This document shows, piece after piece, positions 23,625-32,487 of a stretch of DNA of 64,000 bases. The stretch comes from UBA6120 sp964495145 (GTDB taxonomy: Bacteria > Bacillota_I > Bacilli_A > RFN20 > CAG-826), in contig CAZBUP010000001.1 in NCBI GenBank assembly GCA_964495145.1, positions 1-64,000 on the forward strand. Direction: 5' to 3'. Made by a program: the position numbers and the translations under genes. Position 1 is the first letter of the stretch. Each line of letters begins with the position of its first letter. The notes below the pieces were generated by a model. The model saw only the letters and a list, made by a program, of their open reading frames with translations, searched no databases and was not told the origin of the DNA.

Positions 23625-24515
23625 TTATGATTTTGCCCGGCAAGAGGCAAACACTAATTGGCAATTTTTGATGCCGATGATCCCCAGCGGGGCAATCGAA
23701 ACGAGCAGCAAGGCCCGTTCGGTGCCTAAAAGCGGGTAGAAAATCGCTATCAGGAAGATCGAGGCTAAGAACCAAATCCCCGCGGCGACGAGCCAACGGA
23801 ACCGGTGTTCAACGATAAGTTCGTATAAGGCCAACTCGGCGATGAGGATGATGGGGCCAAGGAGCATGTAACTGAGGGCTGGGGAAAGCCATCCCAAAGG
23901 GATCATCGATACGGCAATCGCCAATCCGCAGCGATAAAGCCAAATGTTGGCGACCGGGCGCGTCGTGGCCGCGTCGACGAGTTTCTCGATTTCGGGGCCG
24001 ATGATCATATAGGTGATGATCGTTTGGGCCAAGCTGATCACGTATAGGAAAGTCGGCATGACGGTATCCGCTTCAGCCGATGCCCCGAGTCGAAGCAAAG
24101 TCTGGATCGAGACGATGAAATCGATTTCGAAAATGGCGTTGATCAAGACGATGGTCAAATAAAGCAGGCCCAACTGGACGAAACTCGTTACGATGATAAT
24201 GGCCCCATCGCTCATTTTGACGCGATACAAAAGCCCATAGACGAAGCCGAGTATCAAAGATGGAAACACATAGAAAATCGTGGTTTCCAACTGTTGAAGG
24301 GTGACGACGAGGCTTAAGCCAAGCGTCGCCACGAGATAAATCGGATAGAAGCGCAAATCGACGCGCAGGGCCACGAGGGCGCTTGCTAGCGGAAGGGCAA
24401 TCACCAAAAACAAACCGGCCATCGGTATGAAGGAGGCGATGAAGGCAAACAATACGTTCAAGGCAGCCATCAAGGCCATGTAGGTAATCGTTTTGGTCGG
24501 GGTGGTGGTCGTCAT
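23625..24515 (-). CDS. Polytopic membrane protein (ECF S-component- or DUF2232-like)
   Basis: A 296-residue protein with about eight hydrophobic helices. The N-terminal segment TITYMALMAALNVLFAFIASFIPMAG resembles the start of ECF transporter S components and of DUF2232 (YybS-like) proteins, both of which begin 'ALMAAL'. I cannot choose between them; no substrate motif is visible. ATG 24515 is preferred (AGGA 8 bases upstream) over the TTG at 24521. It heads the minus-strand unit with two further membrane proteins, divergent from the thioredoxin-like gene. Confidence 0.65.
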   Translation of the reverse strand: MTTTTPTKTITYMALMAALNVLFAFIASFIPMAGLFLVIALPLASALVALRVDLRFYPIYLVATLGLSLVVTLQQLETTIFYVFPSLILGFVYGLLYRVKMSDGAIIIVTSFVQLGLLYLTIVLINAIFEIDFIVSIQTLLRLGASAEADTVMPTFLYVISLAQTIITYMIIGPEIEKLVDAATTRPVANIWLYRCGLAIAVSMIPLGWLSPALSYMLLGPIILIAELALYELIVEHRFRWLVAAGIWFLASIFLIAIFYPLLGTERALLLVSIAPLGIIGIKNCQLVFASCRAKS

Positions 24516-24583
24516 ACTCAATATCCTATCATGATATCCCTGGCACAGAACCAGATAACCGACGACAAACCTATTAATGATTG

Positions 24584-25003
24584 ATGAAAAAAAGCGTTTT
24601 GCTGCTGGTTCTCTTTTTGATGACGCAAGATACCAAAGTCACCACTGGCACCAAAGGTTATCAGGACGTTTATCATTTGCATATCCAGTGGCAAGACGTC
24701 TTATCGCAACCTGAATCCCGGTATGAAGTGCTCGTCTATTCATTGAACTGTCCCCATTGCCTTCGATTGGAGGAAGCCATCGTAGCGCGGGCATTGACGG
24801 CCCCGACGATACCACTATTTTTCATGGCCGTCACCCGCGATTTGCCCTTTGGCGCCGTTCATGACTTGAACGAATGCGTCTGCGAAATCTCCCAAATCAA
24901 AATACCGGGATATCCATTGTTGATGGTAGTCCTCTCGGGATGCATCCAAGCCCGCGTCCTTGGCTATCGAGCCATCGTCGATCATTGCGAAAAATCCGAT
25001 TGA
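24584..25003 (+). CDS. Thioredoxin-fold protein with CPHC motif and N-terminal signal/anchor
   Basis: A 139-residue protein beginning with a short hydrophobic leader (MKKSVLLLVLFLMTQ) and carrying YEVLVYSLNCPHCLRLEEA, a CxxC of the DsbA-like form CPHC, on the expected helix after a beta strand. IPGYPLLMVV supplies the cis-Pro loop of the thioredoxin fold. It has extra cysteines (CVCEIS and a late C) and is short. Role unknown; it is probably a membrane-attached thiol protein facing outward. ATG 24584 has no ribosome-binding site; TATTAA lies 6 bases upstream, another possible leaderless gene. Confidence 0.65.
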   Translation: MKKSVLLLVLFLMTQDTKVTTGTKGYQDVYHLHIQWQDVLSQPESRYEVLVYSLNCPHCLRLEEAIVARALTAPTIPLFFMAVTRDLPFGAVHDLNECVCEISQIKIPGYPLLMVVLSGCIQARVLGYRAIVDHCEKSD

Positions 25004-25080
25004 AGCTTGCGGTCGCGATTGGAAAAGGCCCTTCCCGTGTGATAAAATAATAATGCTTAATATTGCGTGAAAGGCTACCG

Positions 25081-27270
25081 ATGGACTTTTCGAAACTACT
25101 CAATGACCGGCAGCTAGAAGCCGTTCAAACCTCATCGCAATTCGTTCGCATCATCGCTGGCGCCGGAACGGGCAAGACCCGCGTATTGACGTATCGAATT
25201 GCTTATTTAATTTCGGAACGACTCGTGGAACCGAGCCAGATTTTGGCCATCACCTTCACCAATAAGGTGGCTGGGGAAATGCGCGAACGGGCTATCAATT
25301 TGGTGCCAGATGCCCGCGAAAAGCTGCGGGTAATGACCTTTCACAGTTTCTGCGCCCGCTTCTTGCGTCGGGAAATAGCCGCCATCGGTTATCCGAGTTC
25401 ATTTACCATTTTTGACGACGATGACCAAACCCGGCTCGTCAAGGCCATCGCCGTGGAAGAAGGCTATCGCAAGAATGACGACATCGTCAAACAAACCTTG
25501 AATTTCATCGCCTCCCACAAATGCGTCGGTTTTTATCCAGACGACATCACCATCACTAAGGAACGGTTCCCCCAAGAACGGGAATGTCTGCGCCTTTATG
25601 GCATCTATGAACACAAGATGCGGGCCATGTACGCCTTGGATTTCGACGATTTGCTTTTAAAAGCGATTGAAATCCTTGAAAAGTTCGACGACATCCGCGA
25701 AAAATGGGTCCGTCGCATCGACCACATCCTCATCGATGAATTTCAAGACACGAATGACGTCCAATACAAATTGGTCAAGCTGCTGATGAAACCGAGCACC
25801 AACCTTTACGTGGTCGGCGATCCCGATCAAACCATCTATACCTGGCGGGGCGCCAATCAAAACATCATCCTGGACATCGATAAGAAATACCCGATTGAAA
25901 CGATTATCTTGGATCGCAACTATCGATCGACTCCCAAGATTTTGCGTATCGCCAACCGATTGATCGACCATAATCGCCTCCGCGTCAAAAAGGACCTGTT
26001 CAGCCATAATCCCGAAGGTCGGATGGTCAAGGTCAACCGGGCGCTGCGCCAAGTCGACGAAGCGGCCTGGGTCGCCCGAGAGATTCTCTCGCTGCAACGC
26101 GACGAAGGGGATGAATTCCGGTTCCGGAACATCGCCGTGCTATATCGAGCCAATTATTTGACGCTTCCGTTTGAAAAGGAATTCAACCGCGTCGGAATGC
26201 CAATCCGCATCTTCGGCGGCATGCGTTTCTATCAGCGCCAGGAAATCAAGGACGTGATCGCTTATTTCCGTCTCTTGATCAACAAGAAAGACGACGTGTC
26301 GTTCGAACGCATCATCAACGTCCCCCGCCGCGGCATCGGCGAAAAGACGATCGAAACCTTAAAAAAAGAAGCCTATGGACACCGGCTCGCGCTTTATGAG
26401 TACATCCAAGACATCGCCCAATACGAAACCGAACTGAAAACCAAGAGCATCATCGCCCTTGACCAAATGATTAAAACGATCGAGGGTTTCCGTCTCCGGG
26501 TTTACGAAAACCTTGAAGCTTTTTCGGATATTCTTAAAGAATATATCGTCGAATTGGGTTATTTTGAGGAATTGCGGCAATCCGACGAGGAATTCCGGCT
26601 TGAGAATGTTCAAACCTTATTCGACGACATGTTGGCGTACATCAAGGAAAACCCGGCGACCGGCTTCGAGGACTATCTTGAAAACATCGCCTTGACGAGC
26701 GCCCAAGACGAAATCGAGGACGGCGATTACATCTCCCTGATGACGGTTCACACCGCCAAGGGATTGGAATTCAAACACGTGTTCGTAATCGGTTTGAACG
26801 AAGGCATTTTCCCCTCGCTTCGGACCATCAACGAAGAAGCTTATCTCGGCCTAGAAGAAGAACGGCGCCTATGTTACGTCGCCTTTACCCGAGCCAAGCA
26901 AGGTTTGTATCTTTCCTGCAGCGGCGATTTCAGTTATGTTTTGAATGGACGCCTAGTCCCATCGCGTTTCTTCGTCGAAGCCGGGATTACCTTCGAACGG
27001 CGCCTGCCGACCAGTGAAATCTCGGCCGGATCGATCCAAAGCGCGATGTTTAACACCGAACGGCCCGGACCGGTGGCTCCTTTGGGCACCAACCTGTCCG
27101 ATTGGCGCGTCGGCGATCGCATCGAACATGCCAATTTCGGGTCCGGCGAGGTCATCGACGTGATCGACAAAACGATCATCGAAGTCGAATTCGAAAGCTG
27201 CGGCCGCAAGAAACTGATTGCCAATCACCCGTCGATACGTCGCCTTGACAAAGTCGGAGGCTTAGCGTGA
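25081..27270 (+). CDS. pcrA: ATP-dependent DNA helicase PcrA/UvrD
   Basis: A superfamily 1A 3'-5' helicase for repair and removal of replication blocks. The 729 residues show the N-terminal Q motif LNDRQLEAV, Walker A AGAGTGKTRVL, Ia FTNKVAGEMR, II DEFQDTND, III GDPDQTIYTWRGA, IV NYRSTPKILR, V VHTAKGLEFKHVFVIG and VI EERRLCYVAFTRAK. A Tudor-like C-terminal segment (GDRIEHANFGSGEVIDV) matches PcrA, where it contacts RNA polymerase. ATG 25081 has AAAGG 6 bases upstream; the TTG at 25063 is rejected. It overlaps ligA by 4 bases, the common Firmicutes pcrA-ligA arrangement. Confidence 0.97.
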   Translation: MDFSKLLNDRQLEAVQTSSQFVRIIAGAGTGKTRVLTYRIAYLISERLVEPSQILAITFTNKVAGEMRERAINLVPDAREKLRVMTFHSFCARFLRREIAAIGYPSSFTIFDDDDQTRLVKAIAVEEGYRKNDDIVKQTLNFIASHKCVGFYPDDITITKERFPQERECLRLYGIYEHKMRAMYALDFDDLLLKAIEILEKFDDIREKWVRRIDHILIDEFQDTNDVQYKLVKLLMKPSTNLYVVGDPDQTIYTWRGANQNIILDIDKKYPIETIILDRNYRSTPKILRIANRLIDHNRLRVKKDLFSHNPEGRMVKVNRALRQVDEAAWVAREILSLQRDEGDEFRFRNIAVLYRANYLTLPFEKEFNRVGMPIRIFGGMRFYQRQEIKDVIAYFRLLINKKDDVSFERIINVPRRGIGEKTIETLKKEAYGHRLALYEYIQDIAQYETELKTKSIIALDQMIKTIEGFRLRVYENLEAFSDILKEYIVELGYFEELRQSDEEFRLENVQTLFDDMLAYIKENPATGFEDYLENIALTSAQDEIEDGDYISLMTVHTAKGLEFKHVFVIGLNEGIFPSLRTINEEAYLGLEEERRLCYVAFTRAKQGLYLSCSGDFSYVLNGRLVPSRFFVEAGITFERRLPTSEISAGSIQSAMFNTERPGPVAPLGTNLSDWRVGDRIEHANFGSGEVIDVIDKTIIEVEFESCGRKKLIANHPSIRRLDKVGGLA

Positions 27271-29264
27271 AGGTTCAAGACCGCGTCCAAGAACTGACTG
27301 ATTTATTAAATCGCTACAATTACGAATACCATGTCCTCGACCGCCCGACGGTACCCGACCAAGAGTATGACCGTCTCCTTCGGGAACTGGAAGAAATAGA
27401 AAGCGCCCATCCCGAGTTGAAGTCGCCCCTTTCGCCGACCCAAAGGGTGGGCGGGCAAGTATTGGGTTCTTTCAAAAAAGTTACCCATAAGCGAATGATG
27501 CTCTCGCTGGCGAACGCTTTTTCTCGCGAAGAGGTTTTGGCCTTCGACCGGCGCGTCCGTGACAGTTTGAACGTCGACCGGGTCACTTACATGACCGAAA
27601 TGAAAATAGACGGTTTGGCCATGAGCCTCGTTTATCGAGACGGCCGCTTGGCTTACGGTGCTACCCGAGGCGACGGCAATGTTGGCGAAGACGTGACGGC
27701 GAATATTTTGACGATCCGTTCGATTCCCACCCAGATACCCGAACGGGAAGAAATTGAAATCCGGGGCGAAGTGTTCATGTCCAAAGCCACTCTCGAAGCA
27801 CTCAATCAAGAGCGCTTGGCCGTCGGTGACGCGCTATTGGCCAATGCCCGAAATGCCGCCGCCGGGTCCATTCGACAACTCGACAGCAAAGTCGCCGCTT
27901 CGCGCAAATTGGATGCCTTTTGGTATTATTACGTCAACGCTTTGCAACGCAAAATTGAAAAACACAGCGAATCCTTGTTGCTTTTAGAAAAATATGGTTT
28001 CAAAACCAACCCCGAAAGACGCGTATGCCACGGCGTCGAAGAAGTTTGGGCTTATATCGAAGAATATACACGAAAACGCCATAGCCTGGCCTATGACATC
28101 GACGGCATCGTCATCAAAGTCGACGACATGCGTTTATACGATCGGCTCGGCTACACGGCGAAGACGCCGCGTTGGGCCTTGGCCTATAAGTTCCCGCCCG
28201 AGCAAGTAATCACTAAGCTCGAAGATATCGTCTTTACGATCGGGCGCACTGGCAAGGTGACCCCGAACGCCGTATTGACGCCGGTCAAAGTGGCTGGGTC
28301 GACCGTCAGCCGGGCTACGCTCCACAACCGCGATTTCATCCTTCAACGCGATCTGCGCATCGGGGACGACGTCTATCTCCGCAAAGCCGGCGACGTCATC
28401 CCGGAAGTGGTTGGTTCCCTCAAGGAAAGGCGCCGGGGTCATGAAAAGGCCTTTGAAATGATTACCCATTGCCCGGTTTGTGGGCAGCCGCTACAGTCAA
28501 TCGACGCCATCGACTATTGCCGCAATCCAAATTGCGAAGGCCGCCACATCGAAGGATTGATCCATTTCGCCAAAAAGGAGGCCATGGACATCGAAGGTTT
28601 GGGCGAGCGCAACGTCGAAATCCTCTTCAACCTCGGTTTTGTCCGTTCGATTCCCGATTTATATGACTTGGGTCAAAAACGCGATGCTCTGCTGGAAGTC
28701 GACGGATTTTCCCATAAATCGGTCGATGCCCTTTTGGATGCGATTGAAAAAAGCAAGGCGAACTCATTGGAACGGCTCCTGTTCGGGCTCGGCATCAAAG
28801 AAGTCGGCGAGAAAACGGCCAAGACTATCGCCCGCCACTACGAAACGATGACGGCTTTAGCCAATGCCTCAATCGAGGATTTACTGACGATTGAAGATGT
28901 CGGGCCGATCGTGGCCGCCTCGATTCACGGTTATTTCATTGACCCGAATCAAACCCAACTGATCCAATCATTGCGGGATCGGGGCTTGAACCAGGTATAT
29001 ACAAGGACGACCACGAATGTGCAAGGACAGCCTCTCTTGGGCAAAATCGTCGTTTTGACCGGATCTTTGACCAATTATTCGCGTACGCAGGCCACGGCCT
29101 TGCTTGAAAGCTTGGGAGCCAAGGTGACTGGATCGGTCTCGAACAAAACCGACCTCGTCATTTATGGGGAAGAAGCCGGAAGCAAATTGGCCAAAGCCAC
29201 GGAACTCGGCATCGCCACCATGCCCGAAAGCGAATTCGAAAAACTGATACCCAAGGAAAAATAG
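27267..29264 (+). CDS. ligA: NAD+-dependent DNA ligase
   Basis: Seals nicks in replication and repair. The 665 residues have domain Ia (YEYHVLDRPTVPDQEYDRL), the adenylated Lys113 in MKIDG, the OB fold, a four-Cys zinc finger (CPVC...CRNPNC), helix-hairpin-helix repeats (about 500-570) and a C-terminal BRCT domain (GKIVVLTGSLTNYSR to the end). The start is GTG, overlapping the pcrA TGA (GTGA) with GGAGG about 8 bases upstream. All catalytic elements are intact. Confidence 0.97.
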   Translation: MKVQDRVQELTDLLNRYNYEYHVLDRPTVPDQEYDRLLRELEEIESAHPELKSPLSPTQRVGGQVLGSFKKVTHKRMMLSLANAFSREEVLAFDRRVRDSLNVDRVTYMTEMKIDGLAMSLVYRDGRLAYGATRGDGNVGEDVTANILTIRSIPTQIPEREEIEIRGEVFMSKATLEALNQERLAVGDALLANARNAAAGSIRQLDSKVAASRKLDAFWYYYVNALQRKIEKHSESLLLLEKYGFKTNPERRVCHGVEEVWAYIEEYTRKRHSLAYDIDGIVIKVDDMRLYDRLGYTAKTPRWALAYKFPPEQVITKLEDIVFTIGRTGKVTPNAVLTPVKVAGSTVSRATLHNRDFILQRDLRIGDDVYLRKAGDVIPEVVGSLKERRRGHEKAFEMITHCPVCGQPLQSIDAIDYCRNPNCEGRHIEGLIHFAKKEAMDIEGLGERNVEILFNLGFVRSIPDLYDLGQKRDALLEVDGFSHKSVDALLDAIEKSKANSLERLLFGLGIKEVGEKTAKTIARHYETMTALANASIEDLLTIEDVGPIVAASIHGYFIDPNQTQLIQSLRDRGLNQVYTRTTTNVQGQPLLGKIVVLTGSLTNYSRTQATALLESLGAKVTGSVSNKTDLVIYGEEAGSKLAKATELGIATMPESEFEKLIPKEK

Positions 29265-29267
29265 CGA

Positions 29268-29276
29268 TGCTATGAT
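29268..29276 (+). promoter_or_regulatory. Extended -10 promoter of gatCAB
   Basis: TGCTATGAT, one mismatch from TGnTATAAT, starts 4 bases after the ligA stop and 35 bases before ATG 29303. Confidence 0.45.
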
Positions 29277-29302
29277 TGATACGACTAGATAGAGGTTCGC
29301 CG

Positions 29303-29599
29303 ATGCAAAAAATAACCCGATCACTACTTAAAAAAGCCGCGCATGGCATCATGCTGGATATGACCGAGGAGCAATACGCTCTACTCGAAAACGAATTTGA
29401 AATTTTGCTGCGGCAAATGGATTTAATCGGCAACATCGTCGGCATCGACGAGGTCGCCCCGATGACTTTTCCCTTTGAAGTGACCACCGAGGCCATGCGC
29501 GAAGACATCCCGGCCGACCCCACCTCCCAAGCAGACATCCTCATGAATGTCGGATTCGTCGAGGACCATCAGATTAAGGTCCCGAAGGTGGTTGGCTGA
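29303..29599 (+). CDS. gatC: Asp-tRNA(Asn)/Glu-tRNA(Gln) amidotransferase subunit C
   Basis: A 98-residue subunit that belts GatA and GatB together. The ordering of helices (ITRSLLKKAAHGIMLDMTEEQ, then the FEILLRQMDLIGNI helix and the VAPMTFPF extended stretch) is typical of GatC. GAGG lies 7 bases before ATG 29303; the longer frame from a TTG at 29276 overlaps the promoter and is rejected. The gene heads gatC-gatA-gatB, and its TGA overlaps the gatA ATG. Confidence 0.9.
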   Translation: MQKITRSLLKKAAHGIMLDMTEEQYALLENEFEILLRQMDLIGNIVGIDEVAPMTFPFEVTTEAMREDIPADPTSQADILMNVGFVEDHQIKVPKVVG

Positions 29600-31062
29600 T
29601 GTCATACCTCGATTTGACCATCGCCGAGATCCATGAAGCATTAGTGGCCAAAAAAGTCACGCCTCTAGATCTGACCAAGGAAGCAATCGCTAGGGCGAGA
29701 GCCAATCCCGACAACGCCTTTGAATTGATTTTGGAAGAGCAAGCTTTGGCGCAAGCCGCAACCTTAGGCGACATCGAAATCGACAATCCGCTTTGGGGTA
29801 TTCCCTTCGTCAGCAAAGACAACTACGCTACCCGGGGCATCGTCACCACGGCCAGCAGCGATGTCTTAAATGGATACAAGCCTCTTTTTAACGCGACGGT
29901 CATTGATCGGTTGCTTGAAAAGAAAGCCATTTTGATTGGTAAAACCACTTTGGATGAACTCGCCATGGGCGGGACCGGTACCACCGGGCACAAAGGTATC
30001 ACGTACAATCCCTTCGACCCGCGTCACGAGCGGATGATCGGCGGATCCAGCTGCGGCAGCGCCGCGGCCGTGGCCGCCTCGATCGTGCCGTTGGCGTTGG
30101 GCTCGGACACCGGCGATTCGGTCCGGAAACCAGCCGGTTACGCCGGGCTCGTCGGTATGAAACCGACTTGGGGCCGCATTTCGCGTTTTGGCTTGTTCCC
30201 GTTCGCGCCGTCGCTCGACCACGTCGGGTATTTCACCCGTTCCATCGCCGATTCGGCTTTGGTGACGAAAGTCTTGGCGGGGCCCGATCAAAAAGACGCC
30301 ACCAGCAGCCCGCGGCCAGTTGGCGATTATCAAGCCAAATTGGACCTCGGAGTCAAAGGCATGCGCATCGCCGTCATGCATGAAATCGTCAACTCGAAGC
30401 ACGATTCCTACATTAAGGCGAATTTCGACCATTTGATTGATTGCTTGACCCAAGCAGGCGCCATCGTCGACCGGGTGCATTTCCGCAAGGACCTTCTAGG
30501 AGCCATTTATCCGATGTACATCACCCTCGCTTCTGCCGAAGCCACCAGCAACGACGCCAATCTTGACGGAGTCAAGTTTGGACCGGCATCCTGGGGTAAG
30601 ACTTATGATGAAGCCATCATGAAAGCGCGGACCTCGGGTTTCTCGGAATTGATCAAACGGCGGTTCATTATCGGCAGTTACGCCTTGCTTCGGGAAAATC
30701 AAGACAGGTTGTTCATACGGGCGCAGAAAGGCCGGCGGCTCATCGTTCAGGAACTCGAAAAAATCTATCGCGACTACGATTTGATTTTGTCGCCGACGGC
30801 ACCGACCATCGCTCCCAAATTCGAAGACAAAACCGATAAATTTTCGGATCAATATTTGATTGCCGACAATCATTTGGTCTTAGGCAATTTCGCCGGGCTG
30901 CCCAGTTTGACCGTGCCCAGCGGCCTTGAAAACGGCATGCCCTATGGCGTCAACGTCATGGGCCGGCCTTTCGCCGAAGCCGACGTCTTCCAGTTGGGCG
31001 CCGCCATCGAAAGGATCACCGGATTGAAAAATCTGGCCGCTCCTAAGGAGGCCCACATATGA
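29599..31062 (+). CDS. gatA: Amidotransferase subunit A (glutaminase)
   Basis: Releases ammonia from glutamine for transamidation of mischarged tRNA. The amidase-signature triad is visible: Lys73 in PFVSKDN, Ser150 in GGSSCGSAAAVAA and Ser174 in GSDTGDSVRKPAG. Most bacteria have TGGSIRQPA at the last site; the TGDS form with Asp is what I recall from Mollicutes. The molecular tunnel and C-terminal LPSLTVPSG are present. Length 487 is standard. Coupled to gatC (TGATG) and to gatB (4-base overlap). Confidence 0.96.
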   Translation: MSYLDLTIAEIHEALVAKKVTPLDLTKEAIARARANPDNAFELILEEQALAQAATLGDIEIDNPLWGIPFVSKDNYATRGIVTTASSDVLNGYKPLFNATVIDRLLEKKAILIGKTTLDELAMGGTGTTGHKGITYNPFDPRHERMIGGSSCGSAAAVAASIVPLALGSDTGDSVRKPAGYAGLVGMKPTWGRISRFGLFPFAPSLDHVGYFTRSIADSALVTKVLAGPDQKDATSSPRPVGDYQAKLDLGVKGMRIAVMHEIVNSKHDSYIKANFDHLIDCLTQAGAIVDRVHFRKDLLGAIYPMYITLASAEATSNDANLDGVKFGPASWGKTYDEAIMKARTSGFSELIKRRFIIGSYALLRENQDRLFIRAQKGRRLIVQELEKIYRDYDLILSPTAPTIAPKFEDKTDKFSDQYLIADNHLVLGNFAGLPSLTVPSGLENGMPYGVNVMGRPFAEADVFQLGAAIERITGLKNLAAPKEAHI

Positions 31063-32486
31063 ATTTCGAAGCCGTCATCGGATTGGAAATACACGTCGAA
31101 ATGAAGACACGCAGCAAAATGTTTTCCGATGCCCCGGTCACCTACGGGCATGCGCCCAACAGCGCCACCGTTCCGCTTGACTTGGCTCACCCCGGCGCGA
31201 TGCCTCGCCTCAACAAGCAAGCCGTCATCAATGCGATACGGGTCTGCCACGCCTTGCATATGGACATCGACCGCGAGTTATGGTTCGACCGCAAGAATTA
31301 TTTCTACGCCGATTTGCCCAAAGGGTTCCAAATCACCCAAAACGAACGTCCCATCGGCAAAAAAGGGTACTTGATGGTTAATGGTGGACAGGGTTTGCGG
31401 CGCGTCAACATCACGCGGTTGCACCTTGAAGAGGACACCGCCATGCAGCATCACTTCTACGACTGCACCTTGCTCGATTACAACCGGGCCGGCATCCCGC
31501 TAATCGAAATCGTATCCGAACCGGAGATACATTCAGGCCAGGAAGCCAGCGATTACGTCGAAAAAATCCGTTCGATCGTCACCTTCACCGATGTCAGTAA
31601 CGGCAAAATGGAAGAAGGCACCTTGCGCTGCGACGTCAATATCTCACTGCGGCCAATCGGAAGTGCGACTTTAGGTACCAAAGTCGAAGTCAAGAACATC
31701 AACTCGATTTCCAACGTCGCCAAAGCGATCGACTATGAGATAAAACGTCAATCCGAAGTACTGCTTTCGGGTCAACCTGTCATCCAGGAAACGCGCCGTT
31801 TCGACGATTCAATTAAGGAAACGCTACCCATGCGGCTGAAAACCGACGCCGTCGATTACAAGTATTTCACCGAGCCGAATTTGGTCCCAACCCGCCTAGG
31901 CGAAGCATTTGTCCAATCGGCCATCGATAGTTGTCCCGAATTGGCCGAACGCCGTTATGAACGCTATCTCAGCGATTTCGGGTTGAGTGAATATGACGCT
32001 TCACTGCTGATTTCTTCGCCCGACATATCCAACTATTTCGATCAATTGGTTAACTTGAAAACACCGGCGAAAATGGCCGCGAATTGGCTGAACGGCGAAA
32101 TCAGCGCCTATTTGAACAAAAACCAAATCGGCCTATCGCGTTTTCCAATCGAATCGGGCCGTTTGGCCGAATTGTTGGTTCTGATCGACCAAGGCCATAT
32201 CAGCCACAAACAAGGTCGCGAGTTGTTTTTTGCCATGTTGGCATCAAAAGAAACGGCTGGAGAACTCGTACAGAAGATGGGCCTCGCCCAAATATCGGAC
32301 CAAGACGCCTTGATGGCGATCGTCATCGCGGTTCTTGACGAAAACGCCCAATCGATCGTCGATTACAAAGCGGGCAAAGACCGGGCCTTAGGATATCTCG
32401 TCGGTCAGGTCATGAAGAAAACGCAAGGCAAAGCCAATCCCGGACTGGCCTCGAGCCTCGTTAAGCAAGCATTAGATCAGCGCTGA
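31059..32486 (+). CDS. gatB: Amidotransferase subunit B (tRNA kinase/transamidase)
   Basis: Activates the side-chain carboxylate of Glu- or Asp-tRNA and accepts ammonia from GatA. The 475 residues start FEAVIGLEIHVEMKTRSKMF, with LDLAHPGAMPRLN, DRKNYFYADLPKGFQITQ, HLEEDTAMQHH and RAGIPLIEIVSEPEI, all GatB hallmarks; the YqeY-like tail ends the protein. The stop lies 1 base from the stop of convergent degV, with no terminator between them. Confidence 0.97.
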   Translation: MNFEAVIGLEIHVEMKTRSKMFSDAPVTYGHAPNSATVPLDLAHPGAMPRLNKQAVINAIRVCHALHMDIDRELWFDRKNYFYADLPKGFQITQNERPIGKKGYLMVNGGQGLRRVNITRLHLEEDTAMQHHFYDCTLLDYNRAGIPLIEIVSEPEIHSGQEASDYVEKIRSIVTFTDVSNGKMEEGTLRCDVNISLRPIGSATLGTKVEVKNINSISNVAKAIDYEIKRQSEVLLSGQPVIQETRRFDDSIKETLPMRLKTDAVDYKYFTEPNLVPTRLGEAFVQSAIDSCPELAERRYERYLSDFGLSEYDASLLISSPDISNYFDQLVNLKTPAKMAANWLNGEISAYLNKNQIGLSRFPIESGRLAELLVLIDQGHISHKQGRELFFAMLASKETAGELVQKMGLAQISDQDALMAIVIAVLDENAQSIVDYKAGKDRALGYLVGQVMKKTQGKANPGLASSLVKQALDQR

Positions 32487-32487
32487 A

